Notes under the pieces: generated by a model
Told to the model about the DNA's origin: nothing
What the model saw: only the letters and a program-made list of their open reading frames with translations
Database searches by the model: none
Source of the DNA: Lithospermum erythrorhizon
Lineage: Eukaryota > Streptophyta > Magnoliopsida > Boraginales > Boraginaceae
Assembly: GCA_019722365.1 (NCBI GenBank)
Contig: JADFUC010000908.1
Span: forward strand, 62,001 to 126,000
Direction of reading: 5' to 3'
DNA length: 64,000 bases
Shown here: positions 45,950 through 58,271 of the stretch, one piece after another
Layout of the letters: every line of letters starts with the position of its first letter
How positions within the stretch are numbered: the first letter of the stretch is position 1
Position numbers and translations under genes: made by a program

Positions 45950-47095
45950 CCACAACAGAGGGGGCATAAAAATACAACTTGGATATTTAATTATGATCTA
46001 CTTAACGATGATGCAATAACAATAATTAAATACCAAACATTAATTAAATATCGTTACAAAATAAATGATATTTAAATCTAGCACCTCAATAATAATATTA
46101 ATAAGTAAATGCTAAGTAAGGATTGAAAAGACTCAGCGATTTTAGCGAGATTCGGTTTCCCTAAGTGCTCGAACCTTGGCTTTCTAACCTTGAGATTTTG
46201 GTAAAGATCACAACTATGAAAATGGAGCAAACTCCGAGTTCGTACACGCAAACAACTCCAAATACAATTTATCAACAACTTCTAGCAAACATATGCTAGA
46301 AACTCAAATCTCCCCTTCATGATTTCGATACTCTTAATATCCCCGATTAAGAATCCAAGATACTACCCATAATTTCACTAAACTAGAACAATATAATTGA
46401 ATTGAACAACACACTATGAAATCCTATCAATCTAGTTCGTTGAATAATACAAGAGTGACTTTTTGCTTTTGAATGCTCTCAAAATAATTCTTGAACAACG
46501 TGCAAAAAGGTTGGAGAAAGTTAGGTTAAAAAATGTTGAGTTGGCTATTATATCTTTTTAGAAAAAAGCATAATCGGTACTTGGATTGGGACTTACCAAG
46601 TCCCGATCAAGTCCCGACTAGCCCTAATGGCTTCTAAAAACCCGAAGTTGGGACTTTCATCCATGCGCCGCCCCTTGAGTCCCTCCAAGTCCCGACTCAA
46701 GGTTTTTCAGCAAAAAATAAGAATTAAGTTTTATTTTCAATTAACCCATTTTATGTTCAATCTTTTTATGGCACAAAGTCATATCACTTGAACTTAAAAC
46801 CGTTTTAAGTGCTAATCAAACTCAATCATGAACTCCCGACTAATTCAAACTTTTAAATTAATTAATCAAAACATGTAATTTATAAAAACGGTTAAAAACT
46901 TGCATTCTTGATTATTGTCGAAAATAAATAGAATATGAATTTCTTACAAAGATCCTAACTCGCTAAGACTACAATCTTCGAGAGCTCGATCTTTATTCTC
47001 GACTTGAAATGTGCCTCGATCGCACTAAAAATAAGTCAATTCCAAAACGCATTAGTGCGACGACGTAATTTGTTATCTTCAAAACAGAGAGTTCA
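45950..47095 (-). mobile_element. Second copia-like LTR, minus strand (tentative)
   Basis: It carries GTAATTTGTTATCTTCAAAAC at the right end (about 47065-47085) and AGAGGGGGCATAAAAATAC near the left, the counterparts of the landmarks in the 19.3-20.5 kb candidate. A minus-strand TATA (GATATAATAGCC) lies near 46545-46555. Just inside are repeated AGTCCCGAC words (46598-46700) where the other copy has its GACCCCATCGAG cluster. The ends are not exact. Confidence 0.4.
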
Positions 47096-47222
47096 AAGAT
47101 CATTCGATCAACACTTGTTACTTCACTCTGGATTAGATTTCCAGATGATCATAAAATGTCCAATTAATTAGTGTAATCTATTAGTACATGTTTATTTAAA
47201 TGTTTTAGTTTGTTTTGTCGTC

Positions 47223-47600
47223 TTGTTTATTTTTTACTGGCTGCCTGGATTATTTATGGGGACTCTGAATGATGGTTGCGTTATCATTCGATATGGAGAT
47301 AGGAGGATTCCCGTCATTGTCAAGCATCAGAAACTCCGTAGCGGATGGCGCAAATTCCTCAAATACGCGCATGTGATTTCAGGTATGACACTGCTAGTAG
47401 CACATAACTACGGAAGAACACTTTCAATCCAGAAATTCAAGCTTCATATGGGTAAAAAGTCTGTCTGAGATATGAATAATGATGTATTTACTGTTGATTC
47501 TGAGTTGCTTGAAGAAGATGAATCTCATAAACAACATTTCATTTATCCATTAACAAAATCTGTTACAACCAAGATGTTTTCTCAAAAAAAAATTAAAGCC
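47223..47600 (+). pseudogene. B3-domain gene fragment (REM-like), probable pseudogene
   Basis: The 81-codon frame 47223-47468 includes CVIIRYGDRRIPVIV, then SGWRKFLKYAHVISGMTLLVAH and GRTLSI. This fits the second half of a plant B3 DNA-binding domain ('...W.V.+....GW..F...H.+..GD.L.F'). After a stop it continues in a shifted frame as an acidic linker (VDSELLEEDE) and FIYPLTKSVTTKM, which looks like the opening of another B3 repeat. The tandem B3-linker-B3 plan is typical of the REM subfamily. No start, introns or complete domain are visible. It may be an ancient gene remnant. Confidence 0.4.
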
Positions 47601-48858
47601 AAAAGTTTAAGAAATGGAAAACAAAAATAAGAGGGCTAACGAAATAGAAAGATTACCGAGTGAATAGGGAAACAAATACCACGCAACTAACACCAGAGGG
47701 CAGGGCTGCGAAATCCGAAGAGAAAGTCTAAAAATCACACAAAACAAAATAATTAGAATCAAGAAAAGTAAAAATAATTGTTTAAGCCAATATAACAACG
47801 CACGACGAAAAAAGAATCTAAAAAAATAAATGCATGACCTAAAGAAATCAAATGGACTGAAGCAAACAAGTACTAAATTTAAAAAAAAAGCATGAACTCT
47901 CAGTGCTTATGCGTGCCTAAATAAGTTAATTATCTACAACCATACGTAACAATTATCATTTCACCCAGCTAACCTTCTCGGCACCATCAAAGAGTACAAC
48001 AATAATAATAATGAAGATGTACTATAGAGAAAGTGCACTAATGTAAGCAAATGAAACTACTAAACATACACCTAAAAAAGCCAACTATGAATTCAACCAT
48101 TCTCATAAATAATCTTTCATTCATCATCTCATAAGAAATCTTTCATTTATTAATGAACTAACAAAATCTTCTACAACCTATTCGTTGATTATGTCATAAA
48201 TAATATTTCATTTATTAATCCATTAACAAAATCTACTACAACCAACATGTTTTTCTAAAAAAAGAAATTAATACCAAAAGTTTTCATCCTTCAGATTAAA
48301 CTTCAAAACCATGAACATTAACTTTCAACAAACACATGTTTAGAAAATTGATTATATAAGCAGTATGAAAAAAAAAACCCAACTAAGAACGTGGACAATC
48401 CTCAATGAAACAAGACAAAGGCAATAAAAAAACTAACTAATATATAATATACCAATAATGGGACTAATTGGTTGCATAAATATTCAAGACGAACTTTGTA
48501 GCACAATCATAGTTTAACATATCGGAAAACACAACAACATAAAACAAGGTTAACTAAAAAAACTTATTCGCAATCAAAAGGAAACTCAAGAAATTCACCA
48601 CTATGACTAATGCTAAAACAGTTCAAAAGTACAATTTCTATAATATATTATTCAAAAAGTTGACTGATTGGGGAATTGCAAGGGAAAACGGTCAAACCAA
48701 ATCCTCAAAAATCTTCAAGGCAGAAATGGACATAACCCAAAAATTCCGGTTGGTGATGCAAATGGTTTAAGAAAGGAAATGTAGTAACGTGTCAAAAGAG
48801 GAAATGATCCAACCGCTAGTATTTATCCAAAATGGACGATGGTGATGTGAATTAATAT
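47601..48858. other. AT-rich sequence with repeats of the B3-like tail
   Basis: Two diverged copies of the CATTTCATTTAT.CATTAACAAAATCT..TACAACC segment of 47515-47610 occur at about 48127-48180 and 48195-48290. The rest has no coding signal. Confidence 0.5.
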
Positions 48859-49648
48859 TGTTGGTGACTATATCATATCAATAACATTCAAAATATTATA
48901 TGCGAATTCCCAAGATCACTATGTTTATAAGAACTAAAGAGAAATAAGTATACTGCTCTTGTGAATCAAAGCGGCAACGAAGTTCTCAGGGATCCTCTCG
49001 CATTTAAAGTAGAATGACTCTAAGAAATGTCCATACCAACGAGTGAACAAGTTCCTTCGTGAATTTTATTAGAACTCTTTCAAGTTTGAACTAAGAAGGT
49101 AGGAAGAAGAAAATCAAATTTTCTTCTTCCAAAATTTCGAATTAACTAGAAAGAGTTTTGCCTTCACAAAATGAACGAGAAAAACGAAAGCAAAGAACTT
49201 CTTCTCTTGCATATGGCCTATTTGATAGAAATTGAAAACCCCTAAAAAGTGTGACCAAAAGACGACGCTAGAAAACTCTTTCCCTACCTTTTTCATCCAT
49301 AAGGCTTCTGGGGTAGAATTCAATTGAAATTTCGCCCAATATTTTATATTGTTCACTTTAATGCCTGATGTTATAATCGTGACATGGCTTGATTTCAAGT
49401 ATCTCGCGCGACCTTTGTGCACGATCGACAAAGACCCATTATATTAATTTATGTTAACCGAACATTACCTTAATATATTGATTAAGGATGATCTCAGTAA
49501 GTCATCATAACCTCAGCGACATCAGTATATTAATATGAACATTGTCGAACAATCGAACATATATATGAACTTAAACTTAAATGAGTAAATCGATTGTACA
49601 ATCAAATTGTTCAACGGACACTATTTCAAATATCTCATATTTCCAACA
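48859..49648 (-). mobile_element. 3' LTR of copia C1 element 1 (minus strand)
   Basis: TGTTGG at 48859 and CCAACA at 49643-49648 bound 790 bp. It is similar to 60879-61837 and to the solo LTR at 7.5-11.1 kb, with ATGTTATAATCGTGACATGG and CGATTGTACAATCAAATTGTTCAACGGACA-type blocks. On the minus strand AAGTGGAAG directly precedes the LTR as the polypurine tract. Confidence 0.85.
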
Positions 49649-50540
49649 CTTCCACTTGTCGTTGGGAGATTACTTCTATTAATGATTCATTCGCACTAGT
49701 TTTCCAATAGTCGAGCTATGGTAAGATTAATGTCACCAAACTCTCGCACCTGTAGTTTTCTTGGTTTCATGAACTAATGCGATATCTAGCACCAAGCTGG
49801 AGATGGACATGACAATTGCCCTTAACTCACCAAGATATAAAAAAAACTACCGACATATCCAGTTGTACACATCCCATGTAATGTACAGGTCTTTCCATCC
49901 TTACATTTGTAGTATAACCAACATAATGCCGTTATAGCCTTCCTTTTACAAAAGACGTTTGACAAGGTCAAAGTACATTACTCTTGTAAAATGAAATCCT
50001 TCCACGCAGGTCGAAGAATCACCATTTAACTATAAGTTCTGTGAGAATCTCCTTAGGACATTGATATTCTATTTTCTAAGTTTCTCATCGGGCGGTCATG
50101 TCCAAATATGCACTCGAAATTATTTTCTATTACGCATACTCATGTAATTACCAGAGTACTCCTTTTCATCTAAGAAATATGATCCGCATAAACTAATCCT
50201 ACACTCAGTCGCTGCGTTCGATTCTAATCGCTGAATATCTCGACTAGGGACGAGCAATCTTATCGTGATCTAGGCTGATGGGGAGGATTTTCTATTCGCA
50301 TCACGTGATCTCAAGACCTCTAAAGAACCTTAGATTGCTAATGAACAAATGTATCATCAAGCTGAAGAATGAGCATGATGTATATGTTTATATATAAATA
50401 TATACAAATATATAAACAAGGTGAAATATATTCAATGAATTTAGAAAATTGAAATTCATACACGCTTTTAACACCGAAACACTTATAATGAAAATTGCTC
50501 CTTACTAAAACTAAAGTCTCACTCTCGCTATACATTCCTC
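49649..50540. other. 3' non-coding part of copia C1
   Basis: It lies between RNase H and the polypurine tract and is similar to 61838-62480 in the second C1 copy (for example the CTAAGTTTCTCATCGGGCGGTCA block). No coding is recognised. Confidence 0.6.
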
Positions 50541-51910
50541 AATCCAAGATTGCGCACCGCTATCATGTTTGATCTGCGCTGGTTTAGTGTTAAGAGGTTT
50601 TTCAAAATTATCATCTATATCTACTTTACATACGTTCATATTTCCTATATCAACTATGTCGCGAATGAGATGACATTTCATGAGTACATGCTTAGGATCA
50701 AAGGATGCTGGGCTCTAGCTTCAAAGAATTGCACCAAGAGTTGTCACATAACAAACAAGACCGATTCTCAATGCTAGGCACCACACCAAGTTCACTTACG
50801 AACTTTTTGATCCACCAAGCTTTTTATTAGCTTCCCGACTTCAGAATGTGATGAAGCTTCAAGCCGAGTCGGCCATAGTGCCTTCTTTGCTACTGCATTC
50901 AAGACACGCTTCCACTGCTCAATGTAATACAAACAGATTGTGATCTAGAATCATCTCTATCGCTTGAAATCGACATCGGTGTAGCCTTTCTTGCTACTGC
51001 ATTTAAGACATCGCTTTTCCACCGCTCAAGCAAAAATATGATAAACAAATCGCGATCTACTAACAACTTCGCCCCCTCCTTATTAACGAGACATACATCC
51101 TAGTTCTTCCTCAAGTACTTAAGAATAACCTTTTACTGCCTAGTGTACGCCACTGACATGATTGGTAATGGCCTTACGCCAAAGCAGAACAAAGTCCGAT
51201 CAGAGTACACAATATGGTATACATGATAGATCCTACGGCTCAGTATACGGAATCTTACTCATGTCCTTTATCTCGCTTTGAAGTGGGTTGTTAGAACGAC
51301 CGAGAGATATTTGATGTCTCATAGGAAGATTATCTTCGATTTCTCCATATGGAATTCTAAACTTATCAATATAAGTGTTCTGCCTAGTCCACCCAGCCTT
51401 CTTTGAACGATTCCTATATATCTTGATTTCAAGAATGTATTGGGCTTCTCCTAGGTCGTTCATTGAGAAACACTTACATAGCCATGTCTTGACTGACTCA
51501 AGCATAAGTATTCCATTTCCAATGATCAGTATGTCATCCACATACAGGACCACAAATGCAATATGGCTCCCACTCAACCGCCTTGTATACATAAGAATCT
51601 TCTTCGCTTCAACAAACCCAAAATTTTATCGCTTTCCACTGAAATGAAGATTCCAACTCCCGGATGCTTTCTTCAATCCATGATGGATCTTGTAGCTTGC
51701 ATACCTTCTTATATCTATTTGGACATGTACACCTGTGAGGTTATGTCATGTACGCATCCTCTTCAAAATTCCCATTCAAGAATTCCATTTTCACATCCAT
51801 CTACCATATTTCAGAATCATATTTCGCAACAATGGCTAAGAGAATCAAGGGATTTAAACTTACAACCTGACGAGAAGGTTTCATCATAATAAATTCCTTG
51901 ATTCTACTTG
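50541..51910 (-). pseudogene. Copia C1 RT (C-terminal part) and RNase H
   Basis: The minus ORF 51592-51233 has SGSHIAFVVLYVDDILIIGN, with the intact YVDD catalytic box, then WLCKCFSMNDLGEAQYILEIKI and the SKIPYTEP-like end. Upstream (51600-51900) shifted frames carry the YYDETFSS and WQMDVKTEF.NGN segments. RNase H remnants (LLCDNS, KHVLMKCHLIRDIVDIGN) lie at 50560-50790. A ~75-bp segment of the RNase H region is duplicated (50873-50946 versus 50981-51060). The upstream RT continues at 60556. Confidence 0.85.
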
Positions 51911-51915
51911 AAACC
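51911..51915. repeat. Target-site duplication AAACC, left copy
   Basis: AAACC at 51911-51915 and 60551-60555 flanks the gypsy element. Removing the element and one copy restores the copia RT frame. Confidence 0.75.
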
Positions 51916-54496
51916 CCACAACCCAAGCATTTAAAAAAAAAAAATTTTAAATTTTTCATTTGGCTGCGGACCCGTGGATAAGATAAATGATTTCGATGAT
52001 AATATTATTTCAAAAATTTTTAAGTCGAATTACATTTATAATTTAGTGAAGTTTTTGCCATGAAAATTTTATCTTTGGAATCGGGTTCGTGGAGATTTAT
52101 ACGATAAAGAGTGAGTAATTAACCGAAATCAAACTAGACTCGAAGTTTTTAAATATCTATCAACACTTATCTTCCACATCATCATTCGAGATCATCTTTC
52201 TTCTTCTTCTCTCCTAGGCCGGTGAGATATTCACCCTCCCATTAAAAATTTCATTTTCCATTTCTCGATTGTCGCCAAAGTCAAGACGATTAGAGAATAT
52301 CTTTCTCCCAATGGCTCTTCTGTGCCGCGTAAGAAAGCCCCAAGTCTTTTGAGATATTTCTTAAATTTTGACATGGCTGACTTTTAGTTTAATTTTTCAT
52401 AATTCAATTTTATGATGAATCTTAGTCAAGTTATGGGTTCTCAAGTGAATGCATATAAGTGGGATTAATTTGATTTGAGGTCGCTTCGAGGATGTTACTA
52501 CTGGGTTGACTTTTTAGGTTTTCGTTGACTTTGGGTTGATATTTTTCTAAGACTTTAAAATGCGTAGGAGGTTATATTGGGACCTTATTATAGTTGTTAA
52601 GTAGGTTAAATTGATACTTAAAATCGATTAAAGCGGAGTTATGTCGAAAAAGTGTTAATTCCAAGTCGAAGTTATAATTGATATTTCGAGTATAGATTGT
52701 TAATTATAGACCGCTGATTAACTAGAATGACTTATAAGTCCATTTGTAATGAGAGTGATAAATGGAATTTAGCGGGAATCGATTGGTCAAGGTCTGATGT
52801 GGATTATAATTCGAAGGCTTATCCGCTACGTTAGACTTTTTAGAGATAGTTCCCCAAGAGTTGGTTATGCATTCTAGAACCGGTATAGTAGATCTTATTT
52901 ATACTTCGGTGTCGCTTTTAGGCGCCATCTGTGGTGCATACATTCGATTGTCTTTCGCTGTTGTCTACAGAAGCTGCTATGAGCAAGTACTTATCTCATC
53001 GGGTGTTACTTTACGCACTTACTTTAAATTGTGTGAACGTTATCAGGATATGATTATTGAGAACGATATATACGTTATTCTCGTTATGATTACGCGAGAA
53101 TGACACATGTAATTGTTATATGATTACGCGATTATGTTCTGGCGTCATTAAGATCAAGCTGAGGTAAGTAATAGCTCGAACTCCCCAACTTATATTTCGA
53201 TTGCGGGCCTCAGAGGCACTTATGATTTATGCGGCCTTGCCGGGCGATTGTGTTTGACTCTACGATCAGGAGATGTTTTAGTCAGACGCTTGGATATTGT
53301 CTGGGGAGTAGAGTAGCCGGTTACCGAGAGCGATTGTTGAAAGCATCTATGACTCGGTGACTCGAAAGACGTAGATTTGACCTATGTTGACGACAGGGGT
53401 TAAAGTAATTCTCCTTCCTCAGATATGCTTACCTATACGTGACTTATACTTAGTGTATAAGCGGTGTGCCTTATACTTGCAGATAAGGCCTTATATGAGC
53501 GATTGCCTTATACTTTGTGTACAGGCGGTGTGCCTTATACTTTGTGTATAAGTGCGGGGTTTTGGCCTTATACTCATGTGTATAAGTACGGGGTGATTAT
53601 TGATTAGTCCATTCCCGCAGGTAGACTGATCGAGCATACAAGATTGTATGCTGCAGATAATCGGGTGGGGGATACGAGATGCGAGGTTCACGACTGTGAG
53701 TTTGGGCTTTCGTTGTCGAAGTCTATTGATTTCTTTTCTGAATCAGGAAGCCATTTAAACCTTCTATTATATCTTCATGTATTATGTTTGAGATTTCAGA
53801 ATTATGTCAGATGACCTTTTAGGGTAGTCCCGATATATGTATTTTATTCATATTTGACTATTATATTATTATTTCACCTGCTCCAGATGGTAAGTTCACC
53901 CCTCGCGTTAAGCTCTTTCACTAACCCTCGCATCAAGCGGCATTTCATCAAGGCCAGTCGACAAATGCGCTGAGCTGGGCAGGCCAAGCCAGGAGTTTTG
54001 TTCCGAGTGGCTAGGTGAGCATCGGGTGGCGTAGGATCCCTCACAACCGATTTTGATTTCGCTTGTCAACTGCTTTGATTGTCAGAAGTTTCCTTTGAAA
54101 CTTTAGCCTTGTCGGCAAATTGTCATTTTTTTAGTTCAGTACAAGATTACTGCTTAGCCTTGGCTGCATTACTTTGCTCGGGGATATGTTGTGTATGCAT
54201 TTATGGGTTGGTCGCTTCGATATCACCGATGGATTATAAATTTTACAAACCTGCTTTTGATTTGGGAAATTTAACGCGATCACATTCTTTTGGATGAAAC
54301 GAATTATGTTTTTTAAACCGAAGTCGCCCCGGATTATAAATTTTAAAATCAAGCTTTTGATTTGGGAAACTTAATTGTGATCATATTTTTGGATGAAAAG
54401 AATTATGTTTTAAAATCGAAGTCGCCCATCGTTTGGTACTCGGGTGTTCGAATTTTAATGACTTCACTCAGGCGGCCGAATTGGGCGGTCGTTATA
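51916..54496 (+). repeat. 5' LTR (family B)
   Basis: Shares with 57967-60550 the GATTTCGATGATAATATTATTTC, ATCTTTGGAATCGGGTTCGTGGAGATTTA, AGTTATAATTGATATTTCGAGTATAGATTG, GGATC.CTCA and GGATTATAAATTTTA blocks. The first bases are eroded compared with TGAAATAACCC in the 3' copy. Confidence 0.85.
53425..53600. repeat. Palindromic-unit tandem array in 5' LTR
   Basis: Units CTTATACTTTGTGTATAAGCGGTGTGC, about five copies, with some units damaged. Confidence 0.85.
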
Positions 54497-54500
54497 ATTT

Positions 54501-54514
54501 TGCATCAGAGCTTA
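54501..54514 (+). other. Primer binding site
   Basis: TGCATCAGAGCTTA follows the LTR end by four bases and resembles TGGTATCAGAGC with small changes. Confidence 0.65.
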
Positions 54515-54713
54515 GGTTTCGGGGACATTTGGCATTCAGATGGCTGCGTGTCGACTTGTTTTCCTTGAGTCGCTTGAGTGGTGTCTTTGCAAGTCTAAGT
54601 CTTTCTTTGTCACAGATCGTGGCTGGTGTGATGCCACCTAAAGTTCCAGGCGGTGTAAATGTAGAAAAGCAAAGTGCAGCCCGTGGCGAGGCCGAGCCGG
54701 GGTAGGGGTATAG

Positions 54714-55800
54714 TTGTCGATGAGTACACAGGGTCCTGAGGCCGAGCATGTTGAGGTAGACCTCGTGAGAGGAGAGGCGGTGAATGCCGTGTGGTCGAGC
54801 AACAAAATTAATTCTGCAGTGTTGCTTGATCGGTTTCTCAAGAGGGATCCTCCGGCTTGCTGTGGGTTCGGCCAGAGCGTGCCATTGAGTTCATCCCGAG
54901 ATATGAAGTCTAATCTTTGAGCCGATGGGGATTATGGGCGAGATGAGAGTGAAGCTTGCTACTTATAGACTTCACGAAGCCCAAGGACGGCTGTGGAGAG
55001 AACCTCGAAAAGTGCCTCTCGATCAAGCGGTGGTAGGGGAGGTTCATGTCCCGGGAGCGACATTTGTTGAGCTCTTCTCCTGAGAATTATTGCTTAAATG
55101 GCGCCTTTGGAGAGAGAGTCGATTTCGTTGACTCGTGGTTGGAGGTCGAGGCGCATGGTGAGACAGTCAGCTGACTGTGCCGACTACTCGATGTTTATCC
55201 GGCAGGCGGTTAAGATCATTAGATTCGTGGACGGTCACGCTGGGAGAGCAGCCACCGCATCTCACCGATGGATTTTACTAGTTTCCATGTTGCGAGGGAA
55301 TGCAACCTCAAGATGGAAATGGAGTCGCGTGTCGCAGCGAGCCGATCGAGGAGAGTCGACCGAGCCTTTCTTTTCCGGCAGGCCTTCAAATTCTAGAGCT
55401 TGTGAGGAGGACGGACCAGCCAGAGTCATCCTGGCTGTAGTCACTTCAAGGTTCGACAGTCACGGAAGTTATGTTACTACTCCTTCGCACGGTGGGCGCC
55501 TCGCGAGATCCGCGTCCAGAGTAATTCTGAGGGTCCGCAGTATCCGTTGTTACCGTTGTGGTCGATTGGGCACAGTGCCAGGATTCCCGAGGTGGTCTTA
55601 TGTTATCGATGCGCCAGCCTGTGACATTTGGCGCAAGGAGGTCCCGCCTGTAGAGGGGAGGCGCTTAGTATTTCAAAGAATGGGGCCTCAAATTGGCCGA
55701 GGCGGGTATCGTGAGCCGCGGTGGAATGACGAAGGCCGTGGGAGGCCGGGGGCATTGAGCTCGAGGACCTCGTAGGAGCCGCGGTGGGGCACTGAGCGGA
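54714..55800 (+). pseudogene. Gypsy gag with zinc-knuckle remnant
   Basis: 54714-54920 includes LLDRFLKRDPPACCGFG, fitting the chromovirus gag 'F.+..PP.F.G' start. The 225-codon ORF 55098-55775 contains SHGSYV and RCYRCGRLG, the remnant of a CCHC zinc knuckle (CX2C...). Much of that ORF is probably out of frame with the ancestral gag in its first half. Gag would form the particle that packages element RNA. Confidence 0.65.
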
Positions 55801-55839
55801 GCCGGTCGAGGCCAGATTCACGTTGTTACTCATCGTGAG

Positions 55840-56275
55840 GTACGATACTCCCAAGAGGGCGCATGTGTACACTATTTTTGTAATGATATCGAGGCCGTGG
55901 TGTTTTTTGATTCCGGGGCTACGATTCTTTTGTTTCTAGAGTTTTATTCTCGGCCTTATCTCAGATGTCAAGGCAGGCTCTTTGCCTCGTTTCTACGGAT
56001 TATGACGCCAAGAGGGTAGGTCAGGCTTGTATTAGATTTGCACATGTAGATCATTCTTCTGAGCGTATGTGTGTGGTCGGGCTTGTTGTCTGGGCCGATT
56101 TACTTCATTTGAGCTTTCTCGATTTTGACCTTATCTTCGTACGGATCGCCGGGAAACATCATGCCGTTATTGATTACATCGGAAGGGAGATTACTTTTGT
56201 GTTTCGTGGAGACCACATATCCGATTTAGGGAGATGTAGCATTTTGCCTTCGAAGTTTTGTATCAACACTTGAGG
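55840..56275 (+). pseudogene. Gypsy protease region
   Basis: VFFDSGAT (about 55900-55925) fits the aspartic-protease active site 'ALFDSGATHSF'. The ORF 55965-56273 carries LSFLDFDLIFVRIAGKHHAVIDYIGREITF, fitting the '..DFDVILGMDWL..+.A.IDC..+.+.F' tail of gypsy protease. Frames are broken between the two. Confidence 0.75.
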
Positions 56276-56349
56276 CTGTGAGATTGATTCGAAAGGGTGT
56301 CAATTCTAGGATATGCGGTTGATTTGAGTAGAGAAGAGGCGTATTAGGA

Positions 56350-57670
56350 AGCATGGCCGTTAGAGAGTTCAAGGATGTTTTTCCCGAGGACTTACCGGGA
56401 TTGCCGCCGTAAAGGGAGATCAATTTGCTATTGTTATTCCCATGGCACCAATTTCTTCCACCAGATAGATGGCTCCACTGAAAGGTGTGAATCAAGTGAC
56501 TCAAGCATGTGAGTTGCCGGGACAGTGGATTCATCAGACCGAGTGTATCTCCGTGGGGTGCACTAGTGTTGTTTGTGAAAAAGAAGGATGGTTCTATGAG
56601 GTTGTGTATTGACTATAGACAGTTGAATAAAGTGACCATTAAGAACCGATACCCATTGCCCAGAATTGACGATTTGTTTGATCAGCTGAAGGATGCCAAG
56701 GTGTTCTCGAAGATTGATTTGCGGTCTGGTTATCATCAGTTGAGAATCAAAGGGGAGGATATTCCGAAATCGGCTGGATCTCGGCGGTACCAGGAGATAG
56801 TGATGCTATTTGGATTGACAAATGCACCGCGGCCTTTGATTTGATTTAACGTATTTCGAGATTTGGATGAGTTTGTATGGGTAGTCATTGATGATATTCA
56901 TATATTCTAGAGGGGAGGAGGAGCATGAGAGGCATTTGCGTATTGTGTCAGGGACCTAAAACAAAGACCTCGCTTGTATGCCAAGTTTTCCAACGCGAGT
57001 TCCTGGGTTCATGAAAAGTGAAATTCTGGTCTTGTTATTTCGGCGGGGTATTTGTGTTGATCCATGAAGGTGGAGGTCAGGAACAATTGGGAGCGCTCTA
57101 CGTTGACCGAGGTTGGGGAGTTTTGGGTTAGTCAAGTTATTACGTAAGATTCATCAAGTAATTTTCCTTGATTATGACGCCATTGACCAAAGCGACCAGA
57201 GTGGGTTCCGCTTATTCGGGGATGATGATCATGAGGACTGCTTCTGTGGCATTAAAGGGGAAGTTGACTTGCCCAAAGTGTTGGCGATACCGCCCGGGTT
57301 CTCGAGGGCTACTTGATTTATAGTGATGCCGCACGTGATTTCGGGCGCCGTTTCCGATGCGTAATGGGAAGTGATTGCCTATAAGCCCCGACAGAAATCA
57401 CGGTAAGAATCATCCACTCCATGATCTCGAGCTACGCTTATAGTCTTTGCATTGAAGTTGTGGAGACATTATTCGTATGGGGTTAAATACAAGATTTTCA
57501 ACGATCATAAGAGTTTGAAGTATCTACCGACGCAGAGAGATTTGGAATTGGTGCGCAGGAGGGGCGATTGAGTTCACGCTGATTGGGCGACTTCTGACGA
57601 TCGAAAGTACCACCCAGGAAAGCATACGTAATTATTGATGACCGAGTAGAAAAGTGGGAAATCAAAGGAT
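56350..57670 (+). pseudogene. Gypsy reverse transcriptase and RNase H
   Basis: The ORF 56509-56844 is an RT core: [55 protein letters not shown] and FGLTNAP. These are standard Ty3/gypsy RT blocks 1-4. Then DDIHIF-like residues (about 56888-56905) stand where the YxDD box is expected, in a shifted frame. RNase H pieces (HDLELRL, a LKYL-like part, YHPGKHT-like) run to about 57630. Stops after 56844 make it dead. After RNase H only about 300 bases remain before the polypurine tract. Confidence 0.88.
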
Positions 57671-57952
57671 CCAGAGAGAGGGATGAAACAAATTGAGTCG
57701 ATTTTGATGTCGTAAGAGATGACGGGAGATTTTCACTATACGAGTTGCACTGGCCAAGGGATCGGATCTGTAGTCGCAAAGCAGCCAGGACGGTAGACCT
57801 GGTGTTATCGCAGGGGATGTGAGAAGTGGGGTCGCATCGTATTTCACGATTGACGAGAGTGGAGTTAGTATTGCTTTTATTTTGTGTGATTTAATTTGTG
57901 TTATATTGCTCGCTTGATTGAGGGTCAAGTAAATTTCGAGGCTCTAAATTTT

Positions 57953-57966
57953 ATTAGTGGGTGTAT
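57953..57966 (+). other. Polypurine-tract position of gypsy element
   Basis: TTAGTGGGTGTAT lies immediately before TGAAATAACCC. It is less purine-rich than a typical tract. Confidence 0.5.
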
Positions 57967-58222
57967 TGAAATAACCCATTTAAACAAAAAATAAATAAAT
58001 TTTCGGTCGGCGGTGGGACCCGGGGATAGTATAAATGATTTCGATGATAATATTATTTCGTAAAATTTTTTAGCCGAATTACATTTATAATTTAGTAGTT
58101 TTTGCCATGAAAAATTTATCTTTGGAATCGGGTTCGTGGAGATTTAAGTACGATAAGCGGAGAATTAACCAAACCTAACGGACTCGAAGTTTTTAAATAT
58201 CTATCAACACTTATCTTCCACA

Positions 58223-58271
58223 TCACGCTTAAGATCATCTTCTTCTTCTTCTTCTTCTTCTTCTTCTTCTC
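58223..58271. repeat. (TTC)n microsatellite in LTR
   Basis: About 15 TTC/CTT units, expanded compared with the 5' LTR (52198-52213). The LTR-B at 62.9 kb lacks it. Confidence 0.9.

Noticed and set aside
51904..51908. CTACT as target duplication for the gypsy element (also at 60561-60565)
   Set aside because: The right copy is 11 bases away from the LTR end, whereas AAACC directly abuts both ends and restores the copia frame.
55098..55775. 225-codon plus-strand ORF as an intact novel protein
   Set aside because: It is the longest frame in the window but lies between the gag start and the zinc knuckle of a decayed gypsy element. Its composition (Arg/Ser/Gly-rich) fits a shifted gag frame.
55603..55872. 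Minus-strand ORF in the gypsy gag region
   Set aside because: The plus strand carries the zinc-knuckle and protease signals here. The minus frame is GC-driven and unrelated to any motif.
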